Part shown: piece after piece, positions 1 through 8,107 of the stretch
Layout: every line of letters starts with the position of its first letter
Position numbering within the stretch: position 1 is the first letter of the stretch
The notes under the pieces: model-generated
The model's input: only the letters and a program-made list of their open reading frames with translations
What the model was told of the DNA's origin: nothing
The model's database searches: none
Source of the DNA: JBPRGG01 sp051418075
Lineage (GTDB): Bacteria > Bacteroidota > Bacteroidia > Cytophagales > Cyclobacteriaceae
Reading direction: 5' to 3'
Assembly (NCBI GenBank): GCA_051418075.1
Contig: JBPRGG010000092.1
Coordinates: 1 to 64,000 of the forward strand
DNA length: 64,000 nucleotides
Position numbers and translations under genes: made by a program

Positions 1-8
1 TAATTACA

Positions 9-205
9 ATGAATTATTTAGATTACCATAATAGATTTTATATTTACTTTATCTAATAAAAAAAGGACAAATACACTCTCCTGGTTTAGCAAAAAACAAA
101 TTTAAATGTTCAGAAAAAACAGTAAGAAATATGATTAATGATCTAAGAAAAATGGGCTATAAAATTCGCTTTAATAGAAAATTAAACAGGTATATTTTAG
201 AATAA
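9..205 (+). pseudogene. Frameshifted small HTH protein
   Basis: An ATG at 9 opens a frame (MNYLDYHNRFYIYF) that stops at 54-56. The next frame from about 50 continues without a start to the stop at 203-205 and reads KKGQIHSPGLAKNKFKCSEK then TVRNMINDLRKMGYKIRFNR. That pattern (a leucine-rich first helix, a CSEKTVRN recognition helix, then a GYxIRFNRK wing) matches the short HTH type-11 proteins common in Bacteroidota, so the two frames are halves of one roughly 65-residue DNA-binding protein. The break lies next to a run of seven A at 58-64, which allows either a true indel or a homopolymer sequencing error. It sits in AT-rich DNA with another frameshifted gene just downstream. Confidence 0.6.
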
Positions 206-286
206 AATATATACGGAAAAACTTATTCCGTGAGTAGTTATAACTTAGTTAGTAATTAGTCAAATTATTAATTAAAATTATAAATC

Positions 287-795
287 ATGAAAAGCTTAAA
301 AACAATATTCTTTTTAGTAGTTATTATACTATTTTCTTCATGTGAAGAACATGAAGTCAAAGAACAAAAACAAGAATTGAAAATCAAATAATTAAGCCCA
401 AACTGACTAACGCTAAAATTCCACCAGATAATAATGGCGATAAATATTATTTTATTCAAATTGAATTTGAACCAATGCCCGAATATCCAGATGAAGGGTA
501 CTGGAATCAAAACCAAGAATACCTTGGATTTAAAGACAATGGTTTAATTTATGACCAAACTGCCAATGATGGAATATTTACGTCCTTAGAATTAGTACAG
601 GTATTTGATGAATATAATAACTTGATAGAAGAACCAGATAAAATTGAAATTGAAATAAAATGTAGCTTCACAATCATTAATCCAGGCACCACATGTCAAG
701 GTACGATATGCCCCAACAGATCTATTTTAGGTGGTAGAACCTGGTTTTGTATTTGTACAGGTCTATGTACCTTTAATTACAAGGTTGTATTATAG
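287..795 (+). pseudogene. Frameshifted Cys-rich lipoprotein
   Basis: An ATG at 287 starts a lipoprotein signal peptide with lipobox FSSC (Cys 19) that stops at 389-391. The +2 frame is open across the junction, reads QIIKPKLTNAKIPPDNNGDK and runs on to a stop at 793-795. One base lost or gained around the A-run at 366-370 reconciles them into a protein of about 168 residues. The body resembles no family I recognise. Its last 45 residues hold six cysteines, including CQGTICPNR and WFCICTGLC, suggesting a disulfide-stabilised surface domain. The CPBP protease gene begins 13 bases after the stop, so the two were probably one transcription unit. The downstream part alone, from ATG 475, would lack a signal peptide. 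Confidence 0.55.
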
Positions 796-807
796 GACAA
801 ATACCCT

Positions 808-1611
808 ATGCATTTAATCGCAACATATTTTAAAAAGGATATATATTACGCATTTTTTTTATATATCCTTTTTTTTCTTTTATTGCTATTATCAGAACCT
901 GTAGAATTATCATTTATTGAAAGTTCCAAATTAACAAATGCTTATATAAGGGATATAATAGAGAAGTTCATCGTTCTTATAGTATTTGGATATAGCATAT
1001 TTTATACAAAAAGATTCCACCTATTAAATAAGCTTCTTATACATAAAATTGAAAATCTATATCTATATAAAGGTCCTTTATTAATTATTTTGCTTTTACT
1101 ATATTTTAACTTTCAATCTATATCTGAACTGAAATTTTCATTGTCATTAGTTTTCATTTTTAGCTCTATTCTTGCAGCATTATCAGAAGAAATTCTTTTT
1201 AGGGGAATATTACTAACAGTATTTATTGAAACATTCAAAAAGCATAAAATTGGATTAATAGTTATATTTAATTCATTGATTTTCGGGTTATCTCATTTTG
1301 TTAATTTAGTAAGTTATTCATTATCCTCGGTTATTACTCAGTCCATTGGTGCAATATGTATAGGGGTTTATTTTTCCGGACTTTTCTTAAGGACTAAATG
1401 CATATTATTAATTGGATTGTTACATGGCATGTTAAATTATACAAGTGAATTATCCCACTTAAATAATTTAAACACTGACTATGTCCAGGAAAGAGAATTA
1501 TCTGATGTTATTAATAGTTTATTAGTATTTACTGTAATTTATGGATCTATTTTTTTTATTGGTTTAAGAATGGCATCCAAAAGTACGTCATCAATTAAAA
1601 AATTATTTTAG
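808..1611 (+). CDS. CPBP family intramembrane metalloprotease
   Basis: This 267-residue protein has about seven hydrophobic segments and the three conserved CPBP (Abi/CAAX-protease) motifs: SEEILFRG with the Glu pair at 127-128 and Arg 132, FGLSHFVN with His 163, and LLHGMLN with His 206 and Asn 210. The family cleaves substrates within or beside the membrane, including prenylated proteins in eukaryotes, and bacterial members often accompany peptide or bacteriocin genes. All catalytic residues are present, so it is probably active. Its nearest upstream neighbour is the broken Cys-rich lipoprotein, a candidate substrate (inference). Codon use is strongly AT-biased compared with the lut genes that follow, consistent with recent acquisition. 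Confidence 0.85.
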   Translation: MHLIATYFKKDIYYAFFLYILFFLLLLLSEPVELSFIESSKLTNAYIRDIIEKFIVLIVFGYSIFYTKRFHLLNKLLIHKIENLYLYKGPLLIILLLLYFNFQSISELKFSLSLVFIFSSILAALSEEILFRGILLTVFIETFKKHKIGLIVIFNSLIFGLSHFVNLVSYSLSSVITQSIGAICIGVYFSGLFLRTKCILLIGLLHGMLNYTSELSHLNNLNTDYVQERELSDVINSLLVFTVIYGSIFFIGLRMASKSTSSIKKLF

Positions 1612-1743
1612 CAACCTCAACCCAAAGCATTTTCCACTTTAGCCCTTTAGCCAAAAAATTTTTTACCCAAATCCGTTATAACCCAAGTATTTCCAATTTG
1701 TATAACAGACATTCGGGATTTAAGGCTATATTAATACTAAAGC

Positions 1744-1880
1744 CAAAACCTGTCAGATTTACTCCGTCAATGATATTTAAAACCTGACAGGTTCTGGAAT
1801 GAATAAGGCAGTGCTATTTAAGTACAGCAGCAAATCTGAATTTGCAGAAGCAGCTTCTGACCAGAAACCTGTCAGGTTTA
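1744..1880. repeat. Three copies of a CCTGTCAGG palindromic repeat
   Basis: AAACCTGTCAGATTT lies at 1746-1760, its inverted form AAAACCTGACAGGTT at 1779-1793, and a full AAACCTGTCAGGTTT at 1865-1879. The last is a near-palindrome ending on the stop codon of the neighbouring minus-strand lutC gene. AACCTGTCAGGTT-type elements are, to my knowledge, a frequent dispersed intergenic repeat in Bacteroidota. Here they mark the boundary between the AT-rich left end and the lut operon. They could act as transcription ends for lutC, but no T-tract is obvious. Confidence 0.7.
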
Positions 1881-2459
1881 TTCCATCAGATACACCGTCA
1901 AACTGCGGGGTCCATGAGCCCCCAATACCAAAGCCTGTTCAATATCTGCGGTTTTGGAAGGACCGGAAATAAATATGCCCCAGTTATCAGGAATTTCACT
2001 GATCTTTTGATAAGCCTGGTGCATATTAAAAACTAACTGACTTTTTGGAACTACCAATGCCAGGTGCTGGGTGATAAAAGCCAGGGCTCGGTATCGAATA
2101 TCCTTTTCACAGATCCAGACAGCCGCATTTTCAGCTACCGCCAGCCGGGCCGGCACCAATGCTAATTCAACATCTTTTAGCTGGTGTGGATCCTTTACCG
2201 AGTCCAGACTATAATTACCGGGAACCCCGTCTATTAATGAACAAATGGTGGATAGATCAGGAAAGGTTGATTTAATATCCTGAATGATCTGGCTAGGTCC
2301 AGTTACCTCCAAGGCCCTCCCTCCTACTGAAGTCAACATTTCACTAAAATGCTGTTGATATTCAGAAGGAGTAGCAAATTCCGGAATCTCAGGTAAATTC
2401 ACCGGTTCCGGTCTGTTTTGCTTCAGAGCCTGTAAAATCTTATTTCGCTGATCTTCCAT
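1878..2459 (-). CDS. lutC: Lactate utilization protein C (LUD domain)
   Basis: This 193-residue soluble protein carries the LUD fold, ending in the family hallmark GPSKTADIEQALVLGAHGPR at about residues 166-185. LutC is the third subunit of the LutABC iron-sulfur complex that oxidises L-lactate to pyruvate at the cytoplasmic side of the membrane. Its ATG lies 20 bases inside the 3' end of lutB, so the two are translationally coupled, and it is the last gene of the operon. Length is normal for the family (about 190-240 residues). The stop codon abuts a palindromic repeat. Confidence 0.9.
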   Translation of the reverse strand: MEDQRNKILQALKQNRPEPVNLPEIPEFATPSEYQQHFSEMLTSVGGRALEVTGPSQIIQDIKSTFPDLSTICSLIDGVPGNYSLDSVKDPHQLKDVELALVPARLAVAENAAVWICEKDIRYRALAFITQHLALVVPKSQLVFNMHQAYQKISEIPDNWGIFISGPSKTADIEQALVLGAHGPRSLTVYLME

Positions 2460-3816
2460 TTTTGTTATTTAGATACCATTCTCTGAAACTATGTTTGGGT
2501 GCAGCTGGCACTTCCCTGGCTTTACCCCACACATTCCGGCTGTTATAAACTAACTGACGGGGAGCCAGGCGTAACAGTTGTCTGGCTATTTTACCTGCTA
2601 ACCGGTAATATTTAGGATGACTAAATAACCAGGCCATTACCTGCATAGGAAATCGTTTCTCCTTTCCGGCCTTTCCCTGGGCAGTTAAATGTTGCCGCCA
2701 TTTATACAACTGCTCATGAATGTCTATTTTTACCGGGCAAACGTCACTACAGGATCCACATAAACTGGAAGCAAATGGCAGACTGGCGTATTTTACCTGG
2801 TTCACATGGGGTGATAATATGGAACCAATCGGGCCTGGTACCGTATAATCATAACTTTGTCCCCCACTGCGCCGATAAACCGGGCAGGTATTCATACAGG
2901 CCCCACATCGGATACAGTACAGGGACTTATAAAAATCCTTCATACCCAGATGTGCTGACCTTCCGCCATCCACCAGTACCACATGCAGTTCCTGTCCAGG
3001 GGCTGGCCGGGTAAAATGGGAGCTGTATGCTGTAATGGGTTGTCCGGTGGCACTTCGGGCCAGCAACCTGAGAAATACCCCCAGGTGTTCCTGTCTGGGA
3101 ATGATTTTTTCCAGCCCCATGCTGGCAATATGCACCGGGGCTAAATGTACTCCCAGATCGGCATTGCCCTCATTGGTGCAAACCACAAAGCCGCCTGTAT
3201 CGGCCACAGCAAAATTCACACCGGTCAAGGCGGCATCTCCTGAAAGAAAATGAGCTCTTAAGTGTTGACGAGCTGACTCAGTCAGGTAAACCGGATCATT
3301 ATTGCCGGCTTCAGTACCAATCTTTTCATGAAAAAGCTTACTGATCTCCTCTTTCTTCTTGTGAATGGCAGGAAGTACAATATGACTGGGAGGCTCTTTT
3401 AATAATTGCATGATATGTTCTCCCAAGTCCGTGTCCACCACTTCGATGCCCCGCTGCTCCAGGTAGCGGTTCAATTTGCAATCTTCGGTCAGCATGGACT
3501 TACTTTTGACCAGCTTTTTGACCTGGTGTTTTTGCAGGATCTGGTACACGATTTCATTATGATCCAGGGCTGTACCGGCCCAATGGACCTGGATACCATT
3601 GGCTTGGGCATTGGCTTCGAATTGTTCCAGGTATTGATCCAGGTGAGAAATAGTATGGGCTTTGATCTGAGAGGCCAGACTTCTTAGCTCCTCCCACTCG
3701 GGAATGGTAGCAGAAATTTTATCTCTTTTTTGGCGGATCCACCAGAGGGTCTCATCGTGCCAAAGAGTTTTGGCCACATCCTGGTTAAATTCTGCTGCAG
3801 CTTTGGGATGATTCAT
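2440..3816 (-). CDS. lutB: Lactate utilization iron-sulfur protein B
   Basis: The 458-residue product has an N-terminal LUD domain (roughly 60-290, including SARQHLRAHFLSGDAALTGV) and then a di-cluster ferredoxin region. The first cluster motif is CIRCGACMNTCP with Cys 301, 304, 307 and 311. The second is CGSCSDVCP with Cys 353, 356 and 360, followed by PVKIDIHEQLYKWR. This is the LutB/YkgF architecture, the electron-transfer core of LutABC. It overlaps lutA upstream by 4 bases and lutC downstream by 20, so all three subunits are made from one tightly coupled message. Confidence 0.93.
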   Translation of the reverse strand: MNHPKAAAEFNQDVAKTLWHDETLWWIRQKRDKISATIPEWEELRSLASQIKAHTISHLDQYLEQFEANAQANGIQVHWAGTALDHNEIVYQILQKHQVKKLVKSKSMLTEDCKLNRYLEQRGIEVVDTDLGEHIMQLLKEPPSHIVLPAIHKKKEEISKLFHEKIGTEAGNNDPVYLTESARQHLRAHFLSGDAALTGVNFAVADTGGFVVCTNEGNADLGVHLAPVHIASMGLEKIIPRQEHLGVFLRLLARSATGQPITAYSSHFTRPAPGQELHVVLVDGGRSAHLGMKDFYKSLYCIRCGACMNTCPVYRRSGGQSYDYTVPGPIGSILSPHVNQVKYASLPFASSLCGSCSDVCPVKIDIHEQLYKWRQHLTAQGKAGKEKRFPMQVMAWLFSHPKYYRLAGKIARQLLRLAPRQLVYNSRNVWGKAREVPAAPKHSFREWYLNNKNGRSAK

Positions 3817-4559
3817 AATGGGTCTCCGTTTAATATTTCAGCAATATGTTTAACCTGAATAGCAGATTGATTTCTCTTTAGCAAACCTTCCAGATGCATC
3901 AGGCAGGACATATCAGTAGCAGTGATCACTTCCACGCCATGCAGTTGATGATCCTGAATGCGATCCAGACCCATTCTCACCGAAACAGCCTCTTCTGAAA
4001 CGCTGAAGGTACCACCAAAACCACAGCATTCATCAGGTCGGTTAAGTTCCATCAATTCTATTTCCCTTACCATTTCCAAAAGAGGTTTTATTTTTGAAAA
4101 AGGCTGACCTCTCAATTCAGAGGATTGGGCCAGCCTTAGTCCGCGTTGGCCATGACAGCTCATATGCAGCCCTACTTTGTAGGGAAAAATGCTTTTCAAT
4201 TGCTTTACCTGTAAAACATCAGTCAGGAAATGACATAGCTCGTAAATATTTTGTCTTACCTTGTGAACGGCCGGTATTTGTTCAAGGATATCATAATGTT
4301 CTTTTACATGTAAAACACAGCTTCCGGTAGGTCCTACAATGAAATCACAATCCTGAAATGTCTCCACAAAATGAGCATAAACCTTCTTGCCTTTACTTTC
4401 AAATCCGGAATTTGCCATGGGTTGTCCGCAACAGGTCTGCTCCAGAGGATAGACAACCTCACAACCTAATTTTTCCAATAGTTTGAGGGTGGCTATACCT
4501 ACCCGGGGGTAAAACTGATCTACATAACATGGTATAAATAATCCTACCTTCATAGCCAC
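3813..4559 (-). CDS. lutA: Lactate utilization protein A (CCG domain)
   Basis: About 246-248 residues with the two cysteine-rich CCG domains typical of LutA/GlcF-like subunits: a TCCGQPMAN segment at about 42-50 followed by Cys 71 and 81, and ECCGFGGTFSV at about 177-187 followed by Cys 219. Such domains bind [4Fe-4S]-type clusters and take part in lactate oxidation. Two starts are possible: ATG at 4553, five bases after the stop of the methyltransferase gene, or an in-frame GTG at 4559 overlapping that stop. The ATG is the simpler choice. No LldP lactate permease is adjacent, although an APC permease lies upstream. Confidence 0.92.
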   Translation of the reverse strand: MAMKVGLFIPCYVDQFYPRVGIATLKLLEKLGCEVVYPLEQTCCGQPMANSGFESKGKKVYAHFVETFQDCDFIVGPTGSCVLHVKEHYDILEQIPAVHKVRQNIYELCHFLTDVLQVKQLKSIFPYKVGLHMSCHGQRGLRLAQSSELRGQPFSKIKPLLEMVREIELMELNRPDECCGFGGTFSVSEEAVSVRMGLDRIQDHQLHGVEVITATDMSCLMHLEGLLKRNQSAIQVKHIAEILNGDPL

Positions 4560-5230
4560 TATTTATATCCGGTGATGATATATTGATGAGGTAATGAGGT
4601 GGTATCGTAATTGACTTTAGAAAAGCCCACTGCTTCCATTTCTTCCAGAGCTACTTCTCCTGCCAGTTTATGATCCCGGGGAGGTCCCATGGAGGCATCT
4701 TTGCGATAATCAACCACCATCACCTGACCTCCCGGCTTTAGTCCGGACAAGGCATTGTTAAAATACTGAGCCCGGTCCTGGATATGATGATAGGCGTTGA
4801 CCAGCAATATGGCATCTGCTTCAGCCTTTTTTAGTCCCGGATTGTCATAGGGGACTTTTCTTACTTCCACATTTTCTGCCTGATATTCCTGCTTTTTTTG
4901 CTCCAGATGCTGAATAAATTCATCATTCACGTCAGCGGCAATGACTTTTTGAGCCACATCAGCCAGTTTAAAGCTAAAATAGCCTGAACCAGCCCCTAAA
5001 TCCATAACCACCTTACCCTCAGGATCCAGCAGGTCTATTACCACTTCCGGCTTCTGCCATTCATCTCGGCCCGGGTTATCAAATGCCCGAATCAAACTGG
5101 ATACCCGGTTGCTGTACATTTGCTGATTAGCCTTACCCGGAGGTATATCGGAGTTTGGATGATCATGTTGGGCATATCCGGTTATGGAAACCGATAGCAG
5201 CAGGATAAAGGTAAGTCTGGTAAACATCAT
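4559..5230 (-). CDS. Exported class I SAM-dependent methyltransferase
   Basis: The 223-residue protein opens with a Sec-type signal peptide (MMFTRLTFILLLSVSITGYAQ) and then has a Rossmann methyltransferase core. The SAM-binding loop is VMDLGAGSGYFSFKLA near residues 75-90, with ADVND as the acidic strand-2 end and a post-IV LLVNAYHHIQD region. The donor SAM is cytoplasmic, so a signal peptide on this fold is odd. Similar exported methyltransferases are common in environmental Bacteroidota and Planctomycetes, with unknown targets. Its stop (4559-4561) touches the lutA start, so it is probably cotranscribed with lutABC. Two adjacent ATGs (5230 and 5227) are both usable. Confidence 0.8.
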   Translation of the reverse strand: MMFTRLTFILLLSVSITGYAQHDHPNSDIPPGKANQQMYSNRVSSLIRAFDNPGRDEWQKPEVVIDLLDPEGKVVMDLGAGSGYFSFKLADVAQKVIAADVNDEFIQHLEQKKQEYQAENVEVRKVPYDNPGLKKAEADAILLVNAYHHIQDRAQYFNNALSGLKPGGQVMVVDYRKDASMGPPRDHKLAGEVALEEMEAVGFSKVNYDTTSLPHQYIITGYK

Positions 5231-5240
5231 ATTTTAAGGT

Positions 5241-6539
5241 TTAGGTAAATTTACGAGAAATCAGGTAAAAAAGAAATCCTGTGAACACTGTGGCTAAACC
5301 TGAAAAAGATTCCAAAGGTTTGTCAATGATTAAAAACACAAGTGTCCAAAGGCTCAATCCGATGAACAATAAAGGAGTGAATGGATACCCCCATACCTTG
5401 TAGGGCCGGTGTAGTTCAGGTTTTTTATATCGTAAAACAAAAACTCCAATTACTGTAAGCGTGGTAAATAAATTTAATACAAACCCCGAATAGACCAGCA
5501 CCTGTTCAAAAGTAGATGAAATGATCAAGACAATGGTGATTAAGGTTTGAAACCAGATGGCATATACCGGAATGCCACTTTTATTTTTCTGAGCCAGGAA
5601 TTTAAGGATCTTGAAATCCTCTCCCATCACCATGGTGACCCGGGGGCCGATCCAGATCATAGCACTTACGGTGGAAACCAGTAACGCAGAAATTATGAAG
5701 GCCATAAGTTGTCCGCCTGTTTGTCCGAAAATATTTTCTGCTGCCACAAATCCCACCTCTACTTTTCCTTCCAGGTTAGCCATGGAACTGGAATATAAAA
5801 AAACATAATTTAAAAGCAGGTAAAGGATCAATACCAGCAGGGTTCCCAAAATCAGGGAGCGGGGTAGGTTTTTAGCTGGTTTCTTTATCTCATTGATAAT
5901 ATAGACGGAAGCATTCCAGCCGGAAAAGGCATAAGAAACATAGATCAGGGAAACAGCAAAGGCAGGGCTGAAGATTTGATCCCAATCAACAGCAGTAGGG
6001 ATCAATTGCAGATCTTTAGGCTGGTCAATGGAAAAACCAGCTATTATGAAAACGATGATCAGTATTACTTTTAATACAGTCACCAGTACCTGAAATACAC
6101 TACCGGTTTTAATATTGATAGAATGAATAATGCTGATCACGATCACTACAATGGCAGAAAAAACAGCTGGTTGCAGCCGGGGAAATATCTGGGAAGCATA
6201 GGAAGCCATGGCCATAGCAGCCAGAGCTGTGGGAGCAGAAAACCCGATTAATATAGATACCCATCCGGCCATAAACCCCAAAACCGGATGATAGATCCGG
6301 GACAGGAAATGATATTCACCTCCTGATCGGGGTAAGGCCGCCCCTAATTCTCCATAGCTTAAAGCCCCGGATAATGCGATCAAACCACCTATCAACCATA
6401 ACATGAGCAAAGCAAAAACCGACTTGATCTCTACCACCTGAAAGCCAAGGCTGGTAAATACACCCGTTCCCACCATATTGGCCACTACGATGGCACCGGC
6501 AGTTAGAAAACCTATTTTTTGGGTTTGTGGCTGAATAAT
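5241..6539 (-). CDS. APC superfamily amino acid permease
   Basis: A 12-TM APC-type amino acid permease. The substrate-binding loop of helix 1 is ANMVGTGVFTSLGFQ and helix 6 carries SYAFSGWNASVYIINEIKKP. The first ATG in frame (6483-6485) falls inside helix 1, at the M of NMVGTGVF, which would delete the start of that helix. The frame is open further upstream and encodes IIQPQTQKIGFLTAGAIVVA, the expected N-terminus, but contains no ATG, GTG or TTG at the right place. The best start is an ATT at 6534-6536 or 6537-6539, giving about 431-432 residues. It ends 11 bases before the methyltransferase gene and may belong to its transcript. Substrate cannot be told from sequence. Confidence 0.8.
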   Translation of the reverse strand: MIQPQTQKIGFLTAGAIVVANMVGTGVFTSLGFQVVEIKSVFALLMLWLIGGLIALSGALSYGELGAALPRSGGEYHFLSRIYHPVLGFMAGWVSILIGFSAPTALAAMAMASYASQIFPRLQPAVFSAIVVIVISIIHSINIKTGSVFQVLVTVLKVILIIVFIIAGFSIDQPKDLQLIPTAVDWDQIFSPAFAVSLIYVSYAFSGWNASVYIINEIKKPAKNLPRSLILGTLLVLILYLLLNYVFLYSSSMANLEGKVEVGFVAAENIFGQTGGQLMAFIISALLVSTVSAMIWIGPRVTMVMGEDFKILKFLAQKNKSGIPVYAIWFQTLITIVLIISSTFEQVLVYSGFVLNLFTTLTVIGVFVLRYKKPELHRPYKVWGYPFTPLLFIGLSLWTLVFLIIDKPLESFSGLATVFTGFLFYLISRKFT

Positions 6540-6689
6540 AGTATAATTTTAATCGCTCAACAAATACCTTAGGAGATATATGATCTAAAAATATCCATTG
6601 ATGCTTTATTTAGCTTAAAAATAAAATATTTATCGTAAACTAAAGCACTTCTGGCAGATTATTAATAATGAATATCAAATAATTATACT

Positions 6690-6959
6690 ATGGATTTATA
6701 TCAAAAAGTAGAGGAAAACCAAGCATTTAAAGTAAAAGATGGTCCCACCATATTTTCTGTAAAAGAACTTTATGATGTGGTTAAAGAAGACTCCATACCG
6801 GTAGATTTATTTATGTATCATGCCGGACAAAATGATTTTGCCCGCTGGATCAGTCATGTGTATGAAGATCAAAAGTTAGCCAAAGGATTAACCGAAGTTA
6901 AAACCAAAAAAATATTTTTGGAGAGATTGGAACTGGCGTTAAAAATCAAAAATTTTTAG
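6690..6959 (+). CDS. DUF5752 family protein
   Basis: An 89-residue soluble protein. The central FMYHAGQNDFARWISHVYED with the following QKLAKGL matches the conserved core of DUF5752 (HxxxxxNDFAxWIxxVxxDxxLA). The family has no established role. It lies alone between the divergently oriented permease gene and a bidirectional hairpin terminator shared with the cold-shock gene, so it is probably monocistronic. Confidence 0.7.
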   Translation: MDLYQKVEENQAFKVKDGPTIFSVKELYDVVKEDSIPVDLFMYHAGQNDFARWISHVYEDQKLAKGLTEVKTKKIFLERLELALKIKNF

Positions 6960-6971
6960 CTCTAAAAAAAA

Positions 6972-7000
6972 CTGGCTGTTTAAATGTTTTAAACAGCCAG
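6972..7000. terminator. Bidirectional hairpin terminator
   Basis: CTGGCTGTTT (6972-6981) pairs perfectly with AAACAGCCAG (6991-7000). An A-tract lies on the left flank (T-tract for the minus strand). It sits between the convergent DUF5752 and cold-shock genes, and would end both transcripts. Confidence 0.75.
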
Positions 7001-7029
7001 CTCAATAAACAAAAGCTTATCTATAACTT

Positions 7030-7221
7030 TTATTCGATCACTTCCACATTGACGGCATTAAGCCCTTTTCTGCCTTGTTCCACCTCAAATCTCACTTGAT
7101 CATTTTCCTTAATCTGATCGATCAGACCGGATGAATGTACAAAGATATCTTGGCCGTTAGCCACTTTAATAAACCCAAAACCTTTGGTTTCGTCGAAAAA
7201 TTTTACTGTTCCTTCTTGCAT
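7030..7221 (-). CDS. Cold-shock domain protein
   Basis: 63 residues, the full length of a CspA-type single cold-shock domain. RNP1 is KGFGFIK (13-19) and RNP2 is DIFVHSS (25-31), the aromatic and basic face that binds single-stranded RNA and DNA. Its role is RNA chaperoning during cold or growth transitions. The start is fixed by the canonical MQEGTVKFF. The long 5' leader (about 280 bases to the next gene) contains a perfect 9-bp hairpin 36 bases before the ATG, consistent with leader-based control as in other csp genes. Confidence 0.93.
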   Translation of the reverse strand: MQEGTVKFFDETKGFGFIKVANGQDIFVHSSGLIDQIKENDQVRFEVEQGRKGLNAVNVEVIE

Positions 7222-7256
7222 TTTAAAACTTGTATTAAATTAAAAATAAAATTTTA

Positions 7257-7283
7257 CAATAAGCAAATTGGAAATGCTTATTG
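7257..7283 (-). promoter_or_regulatory. Hairpin in the cold-shock gene leader
   Basis: CAATAAGCA (7257-7265) and TGCTTATTG (7275-7283) form a perfect 9-bp stem with a 9-base loop in the untranslated leader of the cold-shock gene. Csp leaders in other bacteria fold into temperature-sensitive structures; that this one does so is inference. A possible -7 element for the minus strand (TATATTTG, 7429-7436) would give a leader of about 200 nt, but no convincing -33 box accompanies it. Confidence 0.45.
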
Positions 7284-7504
7284 CAATTGATAATTACCTT
7301 AAAATATGATTGCATTGATTCTTATTATAGAGGATGGCTCAACTTTGTATGAAACAAACAATGGGCGATACTTAGGGTCTCTGGTCAAATAAAAACTTGA
7401 ATCTAAAACTTTAAAGCATATTATCTTACAAATATAGGCAAACACCTATAATAAATAAATTATAAATTATCAAAAAAAGTTCAAAACCGGCCAATAATTA
7501 TTGA

Positions 7505-8023
7505 TCAGGGCTGGTCAGGTAGAGGTGTATGGTCAGGTATAAACTTCAATGAAACCGAATTTACACAATGCCTGGTATTTTTGGCAGTAAAGCCCTCTCC
7601 CAAAAATACATGTCCCAGGTGCCCTCCGCAATTAGCGCATAAGATCTCTGTTCTGCGACCATCCGCATCTATTTTTCGTAATACTGCCCCTTCAATTTCA
7701 TCATCAAAACTGGGCCAGCCGCAATGAGAATCAAATTTATCGGCTGATTTGTACAAAGGAGCATTACACCTTTTGCACAGGTAGGTGCCTTTCGCTTTAT
7801 GATCAGTATAGTCACCAGTGTAGGGCCTTTCTGTGCCTTTTTCTATGATCACATACTTTTCAAACTCTGTCAGTTGGTTATAAGGAGCCTTTTGACCATC
7901 CTTAATGATTAGCGACTGATCTTTAGTTGGAATTTGTTTGTTTTGATCTTTGGATTCAGTTTGGGCACAGGAGGTAAAACTGATTGCCATTACCAATCCA
8001 AGGATCATTATACCATATTTCAT
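7505..8023 (-). CDS. msrB: Peptide-methionine (R)-S-oxide reductase, lipoprotein
   Basis: 172 residues. A lipoprotein signal ends at Cys 19 (FTSCAQ), then a MsrB domain. Zinc ligands are CKRC (83, 86) and CANCG (129, 132), and the catalytic cysteine is Cys 153 in RHCVNSVSL. GWPSFDDEI and GHLGHVF are also diagnostic. MsrB reduces the R epimer of methionine sulfoxide in proteins. The lipobox places this copy in the cell envelope, where it would repair exported proteins. It appears to be a single-gene unit. Confidence 0.93.
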   Translation of the reverse strand: MKYGIMILGLVMAISFTSCAQTESKDQNKQIPTKDQSLIIKDGQKAPYNQLTEFEKYVIIEKGTERPYTGDYTDHKAKGTYLCKRCNAPLYKSADKFDSHCGWPSFDDEIEGAVLRKIDADGRRTEILCANCGGHLGHVFLGEGFTAKNTRHCVNSVSLKFIPDHTPLPDQP

Positions 8024-8107
8024 ATATTAAATGTTTTCTGATTAATTTGTACTTAATCGTACTTTGGATTCAGAAAACGAATTAAAACCCTTAATTGTTA
8101 TATAGGA

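Noticed and set aside
2775..3014. Plus-strand open frame inside lutB
   Set aside because: It lies entirely within the well-supported lutB gene on the opposite strand and has no family match or export signal.
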